Below are positions 10,286 through 19,594 of a stretch of DNA of 64,000 nt, in pieces; position 1 is the stretch's first letter; each line of letters starts with the position of its first letter. The stretch comes from Yoonia sp. SS1-5 (lineage in GTDB: Bacteria > Pseudomonadota > Alphaproteobacteria > Rhodobacterales > Rhodobacteraceae): positions 2,657,501 to 2,721,500 of the forward strand of contig NZ_CP151767.2 of the NCBI RefSeq assembly GCF_038443705.2, in the 5' to 3' direction. Under the pieces are notes generated by a model. The model did no database searches, was not told the DNA's origin, and was given only the letters and a program-made list of their open reading frames with translations. Position numbers and translations under genes: made by a program.

Positions 10286-11026
10286 TCAGCCCGGTTTCGT
10301 TGCGGCCGTGACATAGTTGACCGACAGATCGCGATCAGAAATGGACCAGGTGAACCGGGCAAAATTGAAAACAAAACCCTTGCGGTCCACCGGCGTCATG
10401 CCGGCCTTTTCGAGAAAGGCAAATAGCTCGTCCGGCGTGATGAATTTCGACCATTCATGAGTGCCCTTGGGCAACCAGCGCATGACCCATTCCGCGCCGA
10501 CAATTGCCATTGCAAATGATTTGGGATTTCTGTTGATCGTCGAGCAGATGTGAATCCCGCCCGGCTTCATCAGATTGTGACAGGCATCCAGATAGGTTTG
10601 CGGGTCGGCCACATGTTCGACCACTTCCATGTTCAGCACGGCGTCAAATTGTTCGCCCGCTTCGGCCATCGCTTCGGCAGTGGTGTGGCGGTAGTCGATG
10701 GCTAACCCGGATTTCTCGGCGTGGATTTGTGCAACCGGAATATTGCGTGCGGCCGCGTCTGCGCCAACCACCTCGGCGCCCAGCCTTGCCATGGGTTCGC
10801 ATAGCAGCCCGCCGCCACAACCGATATCAAGAATGCGCAAACCCGCAAATGGGGCAGTGTCCTGCAGGTCGCGCCCGAACTCTGCCGCGATCTGCTGCGT
10901 GATGTAGTCCAGTCGGACGGGGTTCATCATGTGCAGCGGTTTGAATTTGCCATTGAGATCCCACCACTCGGCCGCCATGGCTTCGAATTTTGCAATCTCG
11001 GCGGGATCAACAGTTGTGGTGGACAT
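10286..11026 (-). CDS. ubiG: Ubiquinone biosynthesis O-methyltransferase UbiG
   Basis: A 246-residue class I SAM-dependent methyltransferase that performs the two O-methylations of ubiquinone synthesis (known for the family). Visible features are the N-terminal family block [19 protein letters not shown], the SAM-binding motif [20 protein letters not shown] and the conserved [11 protein letters not shown] and GTHEWSKF segments. The length fits the family. The frame is open upstream to 11686, but the ATG at 11026 gives the family N terminus ([10 protein letters not shown]) and has GGAG upstream, so the longer form is rejected. It is divergent from the iminopeptidase gene with 63 bases between the two starts. 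Confidence 0.95.
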   Translation of the reverse strand: MSTTTVDPAEIAKFEAMAAEWWDLNGKFKPLHMMNPVRLDYITQQIAAEFGRDLQDTAPFAGLRILDIGCGGGLLCEPMARLGAEVVGADAAARNIPVAQIHAEKSGLAIDYRHTTAEAMAEAGEQFDAVLNMEVVEHVADPQTYLDACHNLMKPGGIHICSTINRNPKSFAMAIVGAEWVMRWLPKGTHEWSKFITPDELFAFLEKAGMTPVDRKGFVFNFARFTWSISDRDLSVNYVTAATKPG

Positions 11027-11089
11027 TTGATGGCTCCGTTGGCTGCGCTGGTCGTGGTCAGTGGTTTCGATATGCGATATAGGGTGAAT

Positions 11090-12085
11090 ATGGATAGAGT
11101 CGTAGGACAAAAGCGCCCAGGTGCGCATCTTTATCAGCCCATTGATCCGTTTGATCAGCGGATTATTGAGGTGGGCGATGGGCATCGTATCTATATGGAA
11201 CAATGCGGAAATCCCGACGGGATACCGGTTGTGGTGCTGCATGGTGGTCCCGGTGGCGGGTGCAGCCCGGCAATGCGCCGTTATTTCGATCCGAACGCCT
11301 ATCGGATTATCCTGTTCGATCAGCGTGGATGTGGCCGGTCGCGCCCCCATGCCAGTGTGCGGGCAAATACGACGTGGCATCTGGTTGCTGATATCGAACG
11401 GATCCGGATGACCCTTGGTATCGAGCGCTGGATTGCATTTGGCGGGTCCTGGGGGGCCACGCTTGCGTTGATTTACGCACAGGCGCATCCGGACCGGGTT
11501 GCCGCCCTTAGCCTGCGCGGCGTGTTCCTGATGACCAAACCAGAGCTGGACTGGTTCTATGGGGGCGGTGCGGGCAAATTCTGGCCCGATCTGTGGGAGC
11601 GTTTTGCGTCCCTGATCCCCGAAGACGAGCAGGACGACTTTATTGCGGCCTATCACCGGCGGCTGTTTTCGGGGGATCTGCCGCAAGAGACCCGCTATGC
11701 CCGCGCATGGGCCGCCTGGGAAAATGCGCTGGCGTCAATCGACAATGACGGGGTGACCGGCGACAGCCCGGCAGATTATGCCCGTGCCTTTGCGCGGCTG
11801 GAAAACCATTATTTTGTGAATGCTGGTTTTCTGGATGCAGATCAGCAGATATTGCACCCGGCGCAGATGGCGAAGATCGCCCATATACCGGGGGCGATCG
11901 TCCAGGGCCGCTACGATATGATCTGCCCGCCACATTCGGCCTATCGGCTGTCCAAAGCATGGCCGAAATCGCGGCTTGCGCTGATTGGGCGGGCCGGACA
12001 TGCGCTGTCGGAACCCGGCATCAGTGCGGAATTGGTGCGCACGATGGACCTCATGGCGGCCCAACGGGGGAAATTGGGGCTTTAG
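11090..12085 (+). CDS. pip: Proline iminopeptidase (alpha/beta hydrolase, peptidase family S33)
   Basis: A 331-residue cytoplasmic serine peptidase that removes N-terminal proline from peptides. Family marks are HGGPGGG (oxyanion region), [12 protein letters not shown], the nucleophile elbow GGSWGAT, and late Asp (GRYDMICP) and His ([11 protein letters not shown]) of the triad. The start ATG at 11090 has AGGG 6 bases upstream; the frame is open further upstream, overlapping ubiG. It lies 58 bases ahead of a peptide-type ABC importer on the same strand, suggesting imported peptides are trimmed by this enzyme. That functional link is inferred. Confidence 0.93.
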   Translation: MDRVVGQKRPGAHLYQPIDPFDQRIIEVGDGHRIYMEQCGNPDGIPVVVLHGGPGGGCSPAMRRYFDPNAYRIILFDQRGCGRSRPHASVRANTTWHLVADIERIRMTLGIERWIAFGGSWGATLALIYAQAHPDRVAALSLRGVFLMTKPELDWFYGGGAGKFWPDLWERFASLIPEDEQDDFIAAYHRRLFSGDLPQETRYARAWAAWENALASIDNDGVTGDSPADYARAFARLENHYFVNAGFLDADQQILHPAQMAKIAHIPGAIVQGRYDMICPPHSAYRLSKAWPKSRLALIGRAGHALSEPGISAELVRTMDLMAAQRGKLGL

Positions 12086-12143
12086 GCTTTACAGCCGTGT
12101 CTCAGCCGTTAACCTTGCCCCAACTAACGGGGAACACCGAGTT

Positions 12144-13136
12144 TTGGGCAACGTCCTAACGATTATTCTGCAACGCCTGGCGCTGGGGTTGCTGACATTG
12201 CTGATCGTGTCGATCGTCATCTTTGTCGCTGTAAACCTCTTGCCGGGTGACTTTGCGCAGAACATTCTTGGTCAGGGTGCCACTGACGAGGCCGTGGCCT
12301 CGATCCGGCGGGATCTTGGGTTGGATCAGCCGATGGTGACCCGTTATTTCGATTGGCTAGGGGGCGTGTTGCGGGGTGATTTCGGCTCTAGCTTTGCGCA
12401 GGCAAACTTTGCCACATTCAGCGGAACAACGTCGGGGGCAACCACGGTTGCCCAGCAGATCGCACCCCGTTTTGCCAATACGATGTTTCTTGCAATGGTC
12501 ACAGCCGTTATTGCGGTGCCGGTTGCGATCACATTGGGCGTTTTGGCAGCACTTTATCGCAACACGGTCTTTGACCGGGCAGCCAATATCGCGACATTGT
12601 CGTCTATTTCCAGCCCGGAATTCTTTCTGGCCTATATCCTGATCCTGTTTCTGGCCGTGCTGAACCCGATCTTCCCGTCGCTGTCCAATATCTTCGAAGG
12701 CATGGCCTTCAGTGAACGGCTTGAAAAATCCATGCTGCCTGCGCTGACCCTGACCCTTGTGGTGACGGCGCATATGATGCGGATGACCCGTGCCGCAATC
12801 ATCAACCTGCTGGCCTCGCCTTATATCGAGATGGCACGGCTCAAGGGCCTGTCCCCGATCCGGGTGATCGTCAAACATGCGTTACCGAACGCGTTGGCGC
12901 CCATTATCAATGTGATTGCGTTGAACCTGGCCTATCTGATCACCGGCGTCGTCGTGGTCGAGGTTGTCTTTGTCTATCCGGGTATCGGGCAGTTGTTCGT
13001 AGATAGCGTAAAAATCCGGGACATCCCGGTGGTGCAGGCCTGCTGCCTGATCTTTGCGGCGGCCTATATCCTGCTGAACCTGACGGCTGATGTGATGTCG
13101 ATCCTGTCCAACCCGCGCCTGAGGCATCCGAAATGA
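12144..13136 (+). CDS. Peptide/nickel-type ABC importer permease (DppB-like)
   Basis: About 330 residues and six predicted membrane segments. The first helix (LALGLLTLLIVSIVIFVAVN) is followed by a periplasmic part containing LLPGDFAQNILGQ, then the permease core with the EAA-type loop (ASPYIEMARLKGLSP..VKHALPNA) and the final helices. This is the DppB/OppB class. No ATG is available near the expected N terminus; TTG at 12144, 9 bases after GGGGAA, gives a normal start. It overlaps the next permease by 4 bases (ATGA), so the two are translationally coupled. The substrate is probably di- or oligopeptides, suggested by the upstream pip gene. Confidence 0.88.
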   Translation: MGNVLTIILQRLALGLLTLLIVSIVIFVAVNLLPGDFAQNILGQGATDEAVASIRRDLGLDQPMVTRYFDWLGGVLRGDFGSSFAQANFATFSGTTSGATTVAQQIAPRFANTMFLAMVTAVIAVPVAITLGVLAALYRNTVFDRAANIATLSSISSPEFFLAYILILFLAVLNPIFPSLSNIFEGMAFSERLEKSMLPALTLTLVVTAHMMRMTRAAIINLLASPYIEMARLKGLSPIRVIVKHALPNALAPIINVIALNLAYLITGVVVVEVVFVYPGIGQLFVDSVKIRDIPVVQACCLIFAAAYILLNLTADVMSILSNPRLRHPK

Positions 13137-14329
13137 TCTGGTTTATCGCAGCCCTCGTCGTCATGGGCGGTGTCGCCTGGGTGTTCCGTTTTGCGGGGCA
13201 GACCGCCACCGGCAACGCGCCAAAATTCCGCGATATGCCTTATGGGGTCGCCTATGGGTATGTCTTGGGTGCGGCGGTTCTGATCTGGCTGATCTGGGCT
13301 TATGTGCAAGGGCGCAGCGCTGATCCGGCCGTTGCCAACAAGTTCTTCTTTCTGCGCATCGCTATTGAAGGGTTCATTCTGTTTGCCATCGCCGCGTGGC
13401 TGTTTCGCATTCTTGGCCGAACCGTTGGGACGGCTGGCAGCAAAAAGCTGTTCCGTTCGATGCCGCTGACGGCCTCTTTCGGGGTGCTGACAATTCTGAT
13501 CTATGCGATTTTCGCCATTTTTGCGGGGTTGATTGCGCCATTCGGACAGGAACAGATCATTCCGGGCGTGGCAGCCAATATCGTACCGGGCGGCGATCCC
13601 GCGCTTGGAGGCGACCCGGCATTCCCGCTTGGCACGGATCAGATCGGGCGCGATATCCTCAGCCGTCTGATCTATGGGGCGCAGAATACCGTTGGGATCG
13701 CGTTTGCGACGACCCTTCTTGCATTTTTTCTGGGTGGGACGTTTGGATTTCTGGCCGCAACCCTCGGCGGTTGGCTGGATCAGCTTTTGTCCCGGATGGT
13801 CGACGTGCTGATGGCGATCCCATCGCTGATTTTTGCATTGCTGCTGATGACCATCGCCAGTGTCTGGGCGCCGGAACTTGGCATTCCGCTGACTGTTTTC
13901 ATGGTCATTATCATCGCGGTGATTGACAGCACCCGTGTCTACCGGCTGGCCCGTGCCGTCGGGCAGAATATCGTGGTGATGGACTATATCGAAGCCGCCA
14001 AGCTGCGCGGTGAGGGCCTGGGATATCTGGTCTTCAAGGAAATCCTGCCCAACGCAACCGCCCCGCTGCTGGCAGAGTTCGGGTTGCGCTTTTGCTTTGT
14101 CTTCCTGACCATTGCGGCATTGTCATTCCTTGGCGTGGGCATCCAGCCGCCGCTTGCCGATTGGGGAACCATGGTGCGCGATCTGGGCGGGTTCGTGAAC
14201 TACGCGCAATTTGCGCCACTTGCAGCGACCGCGCCACTTCTGGCGGCAGGCGCGATTGCCCTGCTGACGGTGGCGGTGAATTTTGTGGTCGACTGGATGC
14301 TGCATAAATCCTCGGGGCTGAAAGAATGA
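13133..14329 (+). CDS. Peptide/nickel-type ABC importer permease (DppC-like, long N terminus)
   Basis: 398 residues, the second permease of the importer. The C-terminal half is a standard DppC/OppC domain (FPLGTDQIGRDILSRLIYGA, then the EAA-like loop YIEAAKLRGEGL..EILPNATAPLL). The N terminus is longer than in simple OppC proteins: about 130 residues with three extra hydrophobic segments precede the usual core, as in YejE-type permeases. The start overlaps the first permease and the stop overlaps the ATPase start (ATGA at 14326), so the three are one operon. The partner choice (peptide versus other solute) is not proven by sequence. Confidence 0.88.
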   Translation: MIWFIAALVVMGGVAWVFRFAGQTATGNAPKFRDMPYGVAYGYVLGAAVLIWLIWAYVQGRSADPAVANKFFFLRIAIEGFILFAIAAWLFRILGRTVGTAGSKKLFRSMPLTASFGVLTILIYAIFAIFAGLIAPFGQEQIIPGVAANIVPGGDPALGGDPAFPLGTDQIGRDILSRLIYGAQNTVGIAFATTLLAFFLGGTFGFLAATLGGWLDQLLSRMVDVLMAIPSLIFALLLMTIASVWAPELGIPLTVFMVIIIAVIDSTRVYRLARAVGQNIVVMDYIEAAKLRGEGLGYLVFKEILPNATAPLLAEFGLRFCFVFLTIAALSFLGVGIQPPLADWGTMVRDLGGFVNYAQFAPLAATAPLLAAGAIALLTVAVNFVVDWMLHKSSGLKE

Positions 14330-15978
14330 GCGCAGACGAACCTCTGGTCAAAATTCGCGGCATCAAGCTTGAAGGCCGCAGCGATGAGACATGGAACCCG
14401 ATCATCAATGGGGTCGATCTGACCCTGATGCGCGGCGAGGTTCTGGGCCTGATCGGCGAATCCGGGGCGGGCAAATCGACGCTGGGGCTGGCGGCCATGG
14501 GCTATACCCGCGACGGTGTGCGGATCAGCGAAGGCACCGTTGAATTTGACGGGATTGACCTGCTGACAGCCTCTGCCGCCGTCAAACGCGGCCTGCTTGG
14601 CAAACGGATCGCCTATGTCGCGCAATCTGCCGCTGCCAGCTTTAATCCGGCGCACAAGCTGATGGATCAGCATGTGGAAGGGCCGACACAGCACAATGTC
14701 ATGGGGCGCGGGGAAAGCGAACAAGACGGGATGGAGCTGTACCACAAGCTGCGCCTGCCGAACCCGGATCAGATCGGGTTTCGCTATCCGCACCAGGTGT
14801 CCGGTGGACAATTGCAGCGCTGCATGACGGCTATGGCGATGTCATGCCGCCCCGATCTGATTATCTTTGACGAACCGACAACCGCACTTGATGTGACCAC
14901 CCAGATCGAGGTTCTGGCCTCGATCCGCGACATCGTCGAGCAGTTCAACACGGCTGCGATCTATATCACGCATGATCTGGCCGTGGTTGCGCAAATGGCT
15001 GATCGGATCAAGGTGTTGCTTAAGGGGGATGAGGTCGAGACAGCGGATACGCGCACGATGCTGGCGGCCCCCACACAGGAATATACCAAGTCGCTTTGGG
15101 CGGTACGCAGTTTTGAACGGCCCTTGAAAGCGCCGGTCGTGGCCGGCGCCACGCCGGTGATTGCGGTGCAAAATGTTGATGCGTCTTATGGCAAGGTGCC
15201 GGTTCTCTATGATGTTAGCTTTGACATGCATGAAGGACGCACGGTTGCGGTTGTGGGCGAAAGCGGATCGGGCAAATCAACGACCGCGCGCTGCATCACC
15301 GGCCTGCTGCCGCCCAAGGCCGGGCAAATCATGCTTGATGGGGAACCGCTGCCGGCCGATTACCGCAAGCGAAACAAGGCGCAGCTGCGCCAGGTGCAGA
15401 TGATTTATCAAATGGCGGATACGGCGCTGAACCCGCGCATGTCCATCGGCCAGATCATCGCGCGCCCGGTGGAGTTCTATCTGGGCCTGAAAGGGGCAGA
15501 AAAGCGCAAACGGGTTGATGCATTGCTCGAACAGATTGAGCTGGAGCCCAGCCAGTATTACCACCGTTTGCCATCCGAGCTTTCCGGCGGGCAAAAGCAG
15601 CGTATCGGCATTGCGCGCGCGCTGGCTGCGGAACCGAAATTCATTATTTGTGATGAGGTCACATCAGCGCTCGACCAATTGGTGGCCGAAGGAATCCTGC
15701 GACTTTTGGCGCGATTGCAGGACCAGCTGTCGCTTTCTTATATGTTTATCACCCATGATTTGGCGACCGTGAAGGCGATTGCAGATGAGGTTGTGGTAAT
15801 GAAAGACGGGCGTGTCGTGGAACAGGGACCCAAAGACGACATGTTCACCCCGCCCCATCACGCCTATACTGATCTTCTCTTGTCGTCGGTCCCTGAAATG
15901 GACCCGGATTGGTTAACCAATCTGCTGGCAGAACGCGGCGTCGACAATATCGGCGATGCCGCTGTCAACAAGATGTAA
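14326..15978 (+). CDS. Fused double ATPase of the peptide-type ABC importer (DppD-DppF / YejF type)
   Basis: 550 residues comprising two complete nucleotide-binding domains in one chain. The first has Walker A GESGAGKST, signature VSGGQLQR and Walker B LIIFDEPTTALD. The second, from about residue 275, has Walker A GESGSGKST, signature LSGGQKQR and Walker B FIICDEVTSALD. Both carry the switch His (YITHDLA, FITHDLA). It energises the two membrane subunits from the cytoplasm. The gene is coupled to the upstream permease by a 4-base overlap and is followed by the binding protein after 72 bases. Confidence 0.93.
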   Translation: MSADEPLVKIRGIKLEGRSDETWNPIINGVDLTLMRGEVLGLIGESGAGKSTLGLAAMGYTRDGVRISEGTVEFDGIDLLTASAAVKRGLLGKRIAYVAQSAAASFNPAHKLMDQHVEGPTQHNVMGRGESEQDGMELYHKLRLPNPDQIGFRYPHQVSGGQLQRCMTAMAMSCRPDLIIFDEPTTALDVTTQIEVLASIRDIVEQFNTAAIYITHDLAVVAQMADRIKVLLKGDEVETADTRTMLAAPTQEYTKSLWAVRSFERPLKAPVVAGATPVIAVQNVDASYGKVPVLYDVSFDMHEGRTVAVVGESGSGKSTTARCITGLLPPKAGQIMLDGEPLPADYRKRNKAQLRQVQMIYQMADTALNPRMSIGQIIARPVEFYLGLKGAEKRKRVDALLEQIELEPSQYYHRLPSELSGGQKQRIGIARALAAEPKFIICDEVTSALDQLVAEGILRLLARLQDQLSLSYMFITHDLATVKAIADEVVVMKDGRVVEQGPKDDMFTPPHHAYTDLLLSSVPEMDPDWLTNLLAERGVDNIGDAAVNKM

Positions 15979-15985
15979 TAAACAA

Positions 15986-16023
15986 CCACGAACGTGGGGA
16001 CAAAATCGGGCCGGTAACGGCCT
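15986..16023 (+). other. Two short dyads between importer ATPase and binding-protein genes
   Basis: CCACG-AA-CGTGG at 15986-15997 and GGCCG-GTAA-CGGCC at 16009-16022 fill the 72-base gap. No T run follows, so this is not a typical terminator. Such hairpins can stabilise or segment the transcript so that the binding protein is made in excess; that role is inferred. Confidence 0.4.
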
Positions 16024-16050
16024 GGCAAACTAACTAGGGAGATACTTCTA

Positions 16051-17592
16051 ATGAATGGAATTAGTAGACGCGGTCTATTGAAAACCGGTGCCGCCGCTGG
16101 TGTGCTTGGCCTGTCGGGCATGCCGTTGCGGGCGCAAACGCGCGGGGGCAAGTTAACCGCGGGCCTCAGTGGCGCGAACACTACAGATAGCTGGGATGGC
16201 CGGACGCATTCCGACATCTTCATGATCGCATCCGCACATGGCACGGTCTTTGACTGCCTGACAGAAGTGGCCGCAGATGGATCCCTCAAAGGGGAACTGG
16301 CCGAAAGCTGGGAAGCCACCGCAGATGCGAAAACCTGGACATTCAATCTGCGTCAGGGCGTGACCTTCCACAATGGCAAGGCGTTCGGTGCGGACGACGT
16401 GATTGAGTCCCTGAACATGCATATCGGGGAAGATTCCAAATCTGCCGCGAAACCTATCGTCGAAGCCATCACAGAGATGAAAAAGCTGGGCGAGCACCAG
16501 ATCCAGTTCACGCTGGCCTCTGGCAATGCGGATTTCCCCTATCTGATGTCCGACTATCACATCCTGATGTTCCCGGCTGGCCAGATTGATGAAGCCATCG
16601 CGCAGGGTATCGGCACGGGCCTTTACAGCGTCGTGTCCTTTGATCCGGGCGTGCGTTTTGTGGGCAAGCGGGTCGATGACCACTACAAGGGCGACAGCGC
16701 GGGCTTCTTTGACGAGGTCGAGTATATCGCGATCAACGACAACACCGCCCGGATGAACGCGCTGATGACCGGTCAGGTGGATACGATCAACCGGATCGAC
16801 TTCAAAACCGAAGCCTTGTTGAAAGCCAACCCCGCGCTGCGCATTCAGGAAGTGACCGGCAACCAGCATTACAGCTTCCCAATGCATACCAATGCTGCCC
16901 CGTTTGATGACGTGAATGTGCGTCGGGCGATCAAATACGGTGTGAACCGTCAGGAAATGGTCGACAAGATCCTTCTGGGTCACGGCCAGGTCGGCAACGA
17001 CACCCCAATCGGCCCTGCAAACCAGTATTACGCGGGCGATATGGAGCAATTGTCCTATGATCCGGACAAGGCCAAGTTCTACCTCAAGGAAGCGGGCCTC
17101 GATAGTCTGGACATTGATTTGTCTGCATCCAATGCTGCCTTCGAAGGCGCTGTTGACGCAGCCCAACTGTTCCAGGCATCCGCATCTTCCGGCGGTATCA
17201 ACATCAACGTGGTGCAAGAGCCTGCGGATGGCTACTGGTCCAATGTCTGGCTGAAAAAGCCATTCTGTGCCTGCTACTGGTCGGGTCGTGCAACCGAGGA
17301 CTGGATGTTCTCGACCGCGTACGAGGCTGGTGTGCCGTGGAATGACAGCTTCTGGGACAATGCACGCTTCCAGGAACTGCTGCTCTCGGCACGTGCCGAA
17401 TTGGACAGCGACACACGCCGTCAGCAATACGGCGAGATGCAGCAAATTCTGCGCGACGATGGCGGGGTGCTGATCCCGATGTTTGCCAACTATGTGCAGG
17501 CTGTGAACAACCGCATTTCATCGCCCGACACCATCGGCAACCTGTGGCAGATGGACAATGCGCGTATGGCCGAACGCTGGTCAGCGGCATAA
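16051..17592 (+). CDS. Tat-exported periplasmic substrate-binding protein of the peptide-type importer
   Basis: 513 residues, SBP family 5 (DppA/OppA fold). The N terminus carries a twin-arginine signal (SRRGLLKTGAAAGVLGLSG), so it is probably exported folded. The family core is visible as ESWEATADAKTWTFNLRQGVTFHNGKAF followed by ADDVIESL, and later NVRRAIKYGVNRQEMV. It captures the substrate in the periplasm for the two permeases encoded just upstream. The start has AGGGAGA about 9 bases upstream. It is the last gene of the importer operon and is closed by a terminator at 17619. Confidence 0.92.
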   Translation: MNGISRRGLLKTGAAAGVLGLSGMPLRAQTRGGKLTAGLSGANTTDSWDGRTHSDIFMIASAHGTVFDCLTEVAADGSLKGELAESWEATADAKTWTFNLRQGVTFHNGKAFGADDVIESLNMHIGEDSKSAAKPIVEAITEMKKLGEHQIQFTLASGNADFPYLMSDYHILMFPAGQIDEAIAQGIGTGLYSVVSFDPGVRFVGKRVDDHYKGDSAGFFDEVEYIAINDNTARMNALMTGQVDTINRIDFKTEALLKANPALRIQEVTGNQHYSFPMHTNAAPFDDVNVRRAIKYGVNRQEMVDKILLGHGQVGNDTPIGPANQYYAGDMEQLSYDPDKAKFYLKEAGLDSLDIDLSASNAAFEGAVDAAQLFQASASSGGININVVQEPADGYWSNVWLKKPFCACYWSGRATEDWMFSTAYEAGVPWNDSFWDNARFQELLLSARAELDSDTRRQQYGEMQQILRDDGGVLIPMFANYVQAVNNRISSPDTIGNLWQMDNARMAERWSAA

Positions 17593-17618
17593 GTCCGCAT
17601 CACCCATCAAAAGATCAG

Positions 17619-17645
17619 AACGCCCCGCCAATTGGTGGGGCGTTT
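17619..17645 (+). terminator. Rho-independent terminator of the peptide importer operon
   Basis: Stem AACGCCCCGCC / GGTGGGGCGTT around a short AATT loop (one wobble/mismatch), ending in TTTTGCGTTT, 26 bases after the stop of the binding protein. Confidence 0.8.
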
Positions 17646-17788
17646 TGCGTTTGGTGCCCGCCGATGGCTTATACGGCCATCCGGGCAATACCCGCTGTCT
17701 ATCTTGAGCAAGCAGATAACAAGCCATTCAACTAGCGTTCATGCCCCTACAGCTAGTGTGATCGCCGCAATATGAAGGATGCCCAAAT

Positions 17789-18400
17789 ATGAAATCCACG
17801 ATGAAGGCAGTCGCGACGGCAAGCACGATGGCGCTTGTCCTGACGTTCTCTGCAGCAACGATAACCACGTTCACAACGACGGCTGCTTATGCTGAGCGCG
17901 GTAATGGTAATGGTAATGGAAACGGCAACCGCAACGGCAATCGCGGGAACGGTGGCAACGATCGCGCGGACAAGGCCAATAGGGCTGGCGGGAACGGCAA
18001 TGGCAATGGCAGAGGGGCACTGGCCCGCGAACTGCGTAGTCTGAATGCGGCTCATGCCAATCAAAATGCGCTGCAGAACGCATCCCCGAACAGCATGCCA
18101 GGCAAGCTTTATACCTATCAACAAACGAGGCAGGAATTTATCGAGGTCGTTCGCGAACAAGACGCCGCCTACGAGGAATATAACCGCCTGATCGGTCTGA
18201 GCGAAGAGGAAGTCGCAGCTGAATATCCTGACGGCGGCTACGAGGACGCCGTTACCGCGGCAGCGGAGGAGTATGACGTTGCGCGTGATGCTGCCCTAGA
18301 CGCGCAGTCAGATACGGAGGCGTCTCTTCTGGTGCTGACCGAAGGGCGCGCCTTGTCGGCAGAAGCAGCGGCAGAGCTTCATCGGTTACTGGGCTTTTGA
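17789..18400 (+). CDS. Exported Asn/Gly-rich protein of unknown function
   Basis: 203 residues. A signal peptide (about residues 1-35, ending in TTAAYA) is followed by a basic NG-repeat stretch (GNGNGNGNGNRNGNRGNGG, about 36-75) and then a conserved-looking part (ARELRSLNAAHANQNALQ, SPNSMPGKLYTYQ) and an acidic helical C terminus. I recognise this layout as common in roseobacters but know no function. The low-complexity basic tract suggests flexible contact with cell-wall or envelope polymers (inference). GAAGGA lies 9 bases before the ATG. The gene is monocistronic, flanked by terminators on both sides. Confidence 0.75.
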   Translation: MKSTMKAVATASTMALVLTFSAATITTFTTTAAYAERGNGNGNGNGNRNGNRGNGGNDRADKANRAGGNGNGNGRGALARELRSLNAAHANQNALQNASPNSMPGKLYTYQQTRQEFIEVVREQDAAYEEYNRLIGLSEEEVAAEYPDGGYEDAVTAAAEEYDVARDAALDAQSDTEASLLVLTEGRALSAEAAAELHRLLGF

Positions 18401-18428
18401 CGCGATACAACGATCCCTGACCTTTCCG

Positions 18429-18453
18429 AACGCTCCGTTTTCAACGGGGCGTT
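18429..18453 (+). terminator. Rho-independent terminator after the Asn/Gly-rich gene
   Basis: AACGCTCCGTT-TTC-AACGGGGCGTT (one G-U pair) followed by TTTGGTTTT, 29 bases past the stop. Confidence 0.8.
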
Positions 18454-18555
18454 TTGGTTTTGCGACTGTGCCACGCCGCCTTGCCCGCCCATATGCTGGC
18501 CAACCGGCCAAAGGGGCGGTAACAGTGGGTATCGCAGCAATGCAGGATCACGCCA

Positions 18556-19578
18556 GTGCCCAGCCCGATTAAACGTCCCTTGACCCTTCGCGATGTATCC
18601 GAGGCATCCGGCGTCAGCGAGATGACCGTCAGCCGCGTTTTACGCAACAAGGGCGACGTCAGCACCGCCACCCGCCAAAAGGTGCAGGACGCGGCCAAAC
18701 GGCTTGGCTACGTGCCGAACAAGATCGCCGGGGCGCTTGCGTCGCAGCGTGTCAATCTGGTTGCGGTGATCATTCCTTCACTGGGGAATATGGTCTTTCC
18801 CGAGGTACTGACCGGCATTTCCGAGACATTAGAAGATACAGAACTGCAGCCGGTGGTCGGTGTGACCGACTATCTGCCCGAGAAGGAAGAGAAGGTGCTG
18901 TTCGAGATGCTGTCCTGGCGCCCGTCGGGGGTGATCATCGCCGGGCTTGAGCACTCAGAGGCGTCCTCGGCAATGCTGCGGCAGGCGGGTATTCCCGTGG
19001 TCGAGATCATGGATGTGGATGGCGAACCGATTGATTCCTGCGTCGGTATTTCGCACCGCAAGGCCGGCCGGCAGATGGCCGAAGAGATCATTGATGCAGG
19101 CTACAAGCGCATCGGCTTCATGGGCACGAAAATGCCCTTGGACCACCGGGCGCGGAAACGGTTCGAGGGGTTCACCCGCACCCTTGCCAAGGCAGGGATC
19201 GAAATCGCGGATCAGGAATTCTATTCCGGCGGGTCGGCATTGGCCAAGGGCCGCGAGATGACGGCCAAGATGATCGACCGGACCCCGGACCTTGATTTTC
19301 TGTATTTTTCCAATGACATGATTGGCGCAGGTGGGCTGCTATATCTGCTAGAGCGGGGCATCGACGTGCCGGGCCAGATCGGGTTGGCGGCGTTTAACGG
19401 GGTTGAGCTTTTGGATGGTCTGCCGCGCAAGCTGGCCACGATGGACGCGTGCAGGCGGGAAATCGGGATCAAGGCGGCGCAGATTATTGCCGCCCGGAAC
19501 GCGGGTGAAATCCCGCCCGAGGGCGAAATCGTCAATCTGGACCCCAAAATAACCCCCGGCGATACCTTGCGGCGCTAG
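18556..19578 (+). CDS. LacI-family transcriptional regulator (GntR/gluconate-type subgroup)
   Basis: 340 residues from a GTG start. The N-terminal LacI helix-turn-helix reads LTLRDVSEASGVSEMTVSRVLR and is followed by the hinge helix GYVPNKIAGALASQR, then a periplasmic-binding-protein-like sensor domain (VAVIIPSLGNMVFPEVL to the end). It resembles regulators of gluconate or other sugar acid genes. No sugar operon is adjacent, so its targets lie elsewhere. It is convergent with the membrane regulator-like gene ending at 19595, with only 16 bases between stops. The sugar-acid ligand is a guess from family resemblance. Confidence 0.9.
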   Translation: MPSPIKRPLTLRDVSEASGVSEMTVSRVLRNKGDVSTATRQKVQDAAKRLGYVPNKIAGALASQRVNLVAVIIPSLGNMVFPEVLTGISETLEDTELQPVVGVTDYLPEKEEKVLFEMLSWRPSGVIIAGLEHSEASSAMLRQAGIPVVEIMDVDGEPIDSCVGISHRKAGRQMAEEIIDAGYKRIGFMGTKMPLDHRARKRFEGFTRTLAKAGIEIADQEFYSGGSALAKGREMTAKMIDRTPDLDFLYFSNDMIGAGGLLYLLERGIDVPGQIGLAAFNGVELLDGLPRKLATMDACRREIGIKAAQIIAARNAGEIPPEGEIVNLDPKITPGDTLRR

Positions 19579-19594
19579 GGTCCCGACCCGCGGG

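Noticed and set aside
11027..11686. N-terminal extension of UbiG by about 220 residues
   Set aside because: It overlaps the divergent pip gene; the normal UbiG start with a ribosome site is at 11026.
16153..17445. Minus-strand 430-residue frame opposite the importer binding protein
   Set aside because: Antisense shadow of a clearly conserved SBP gene.
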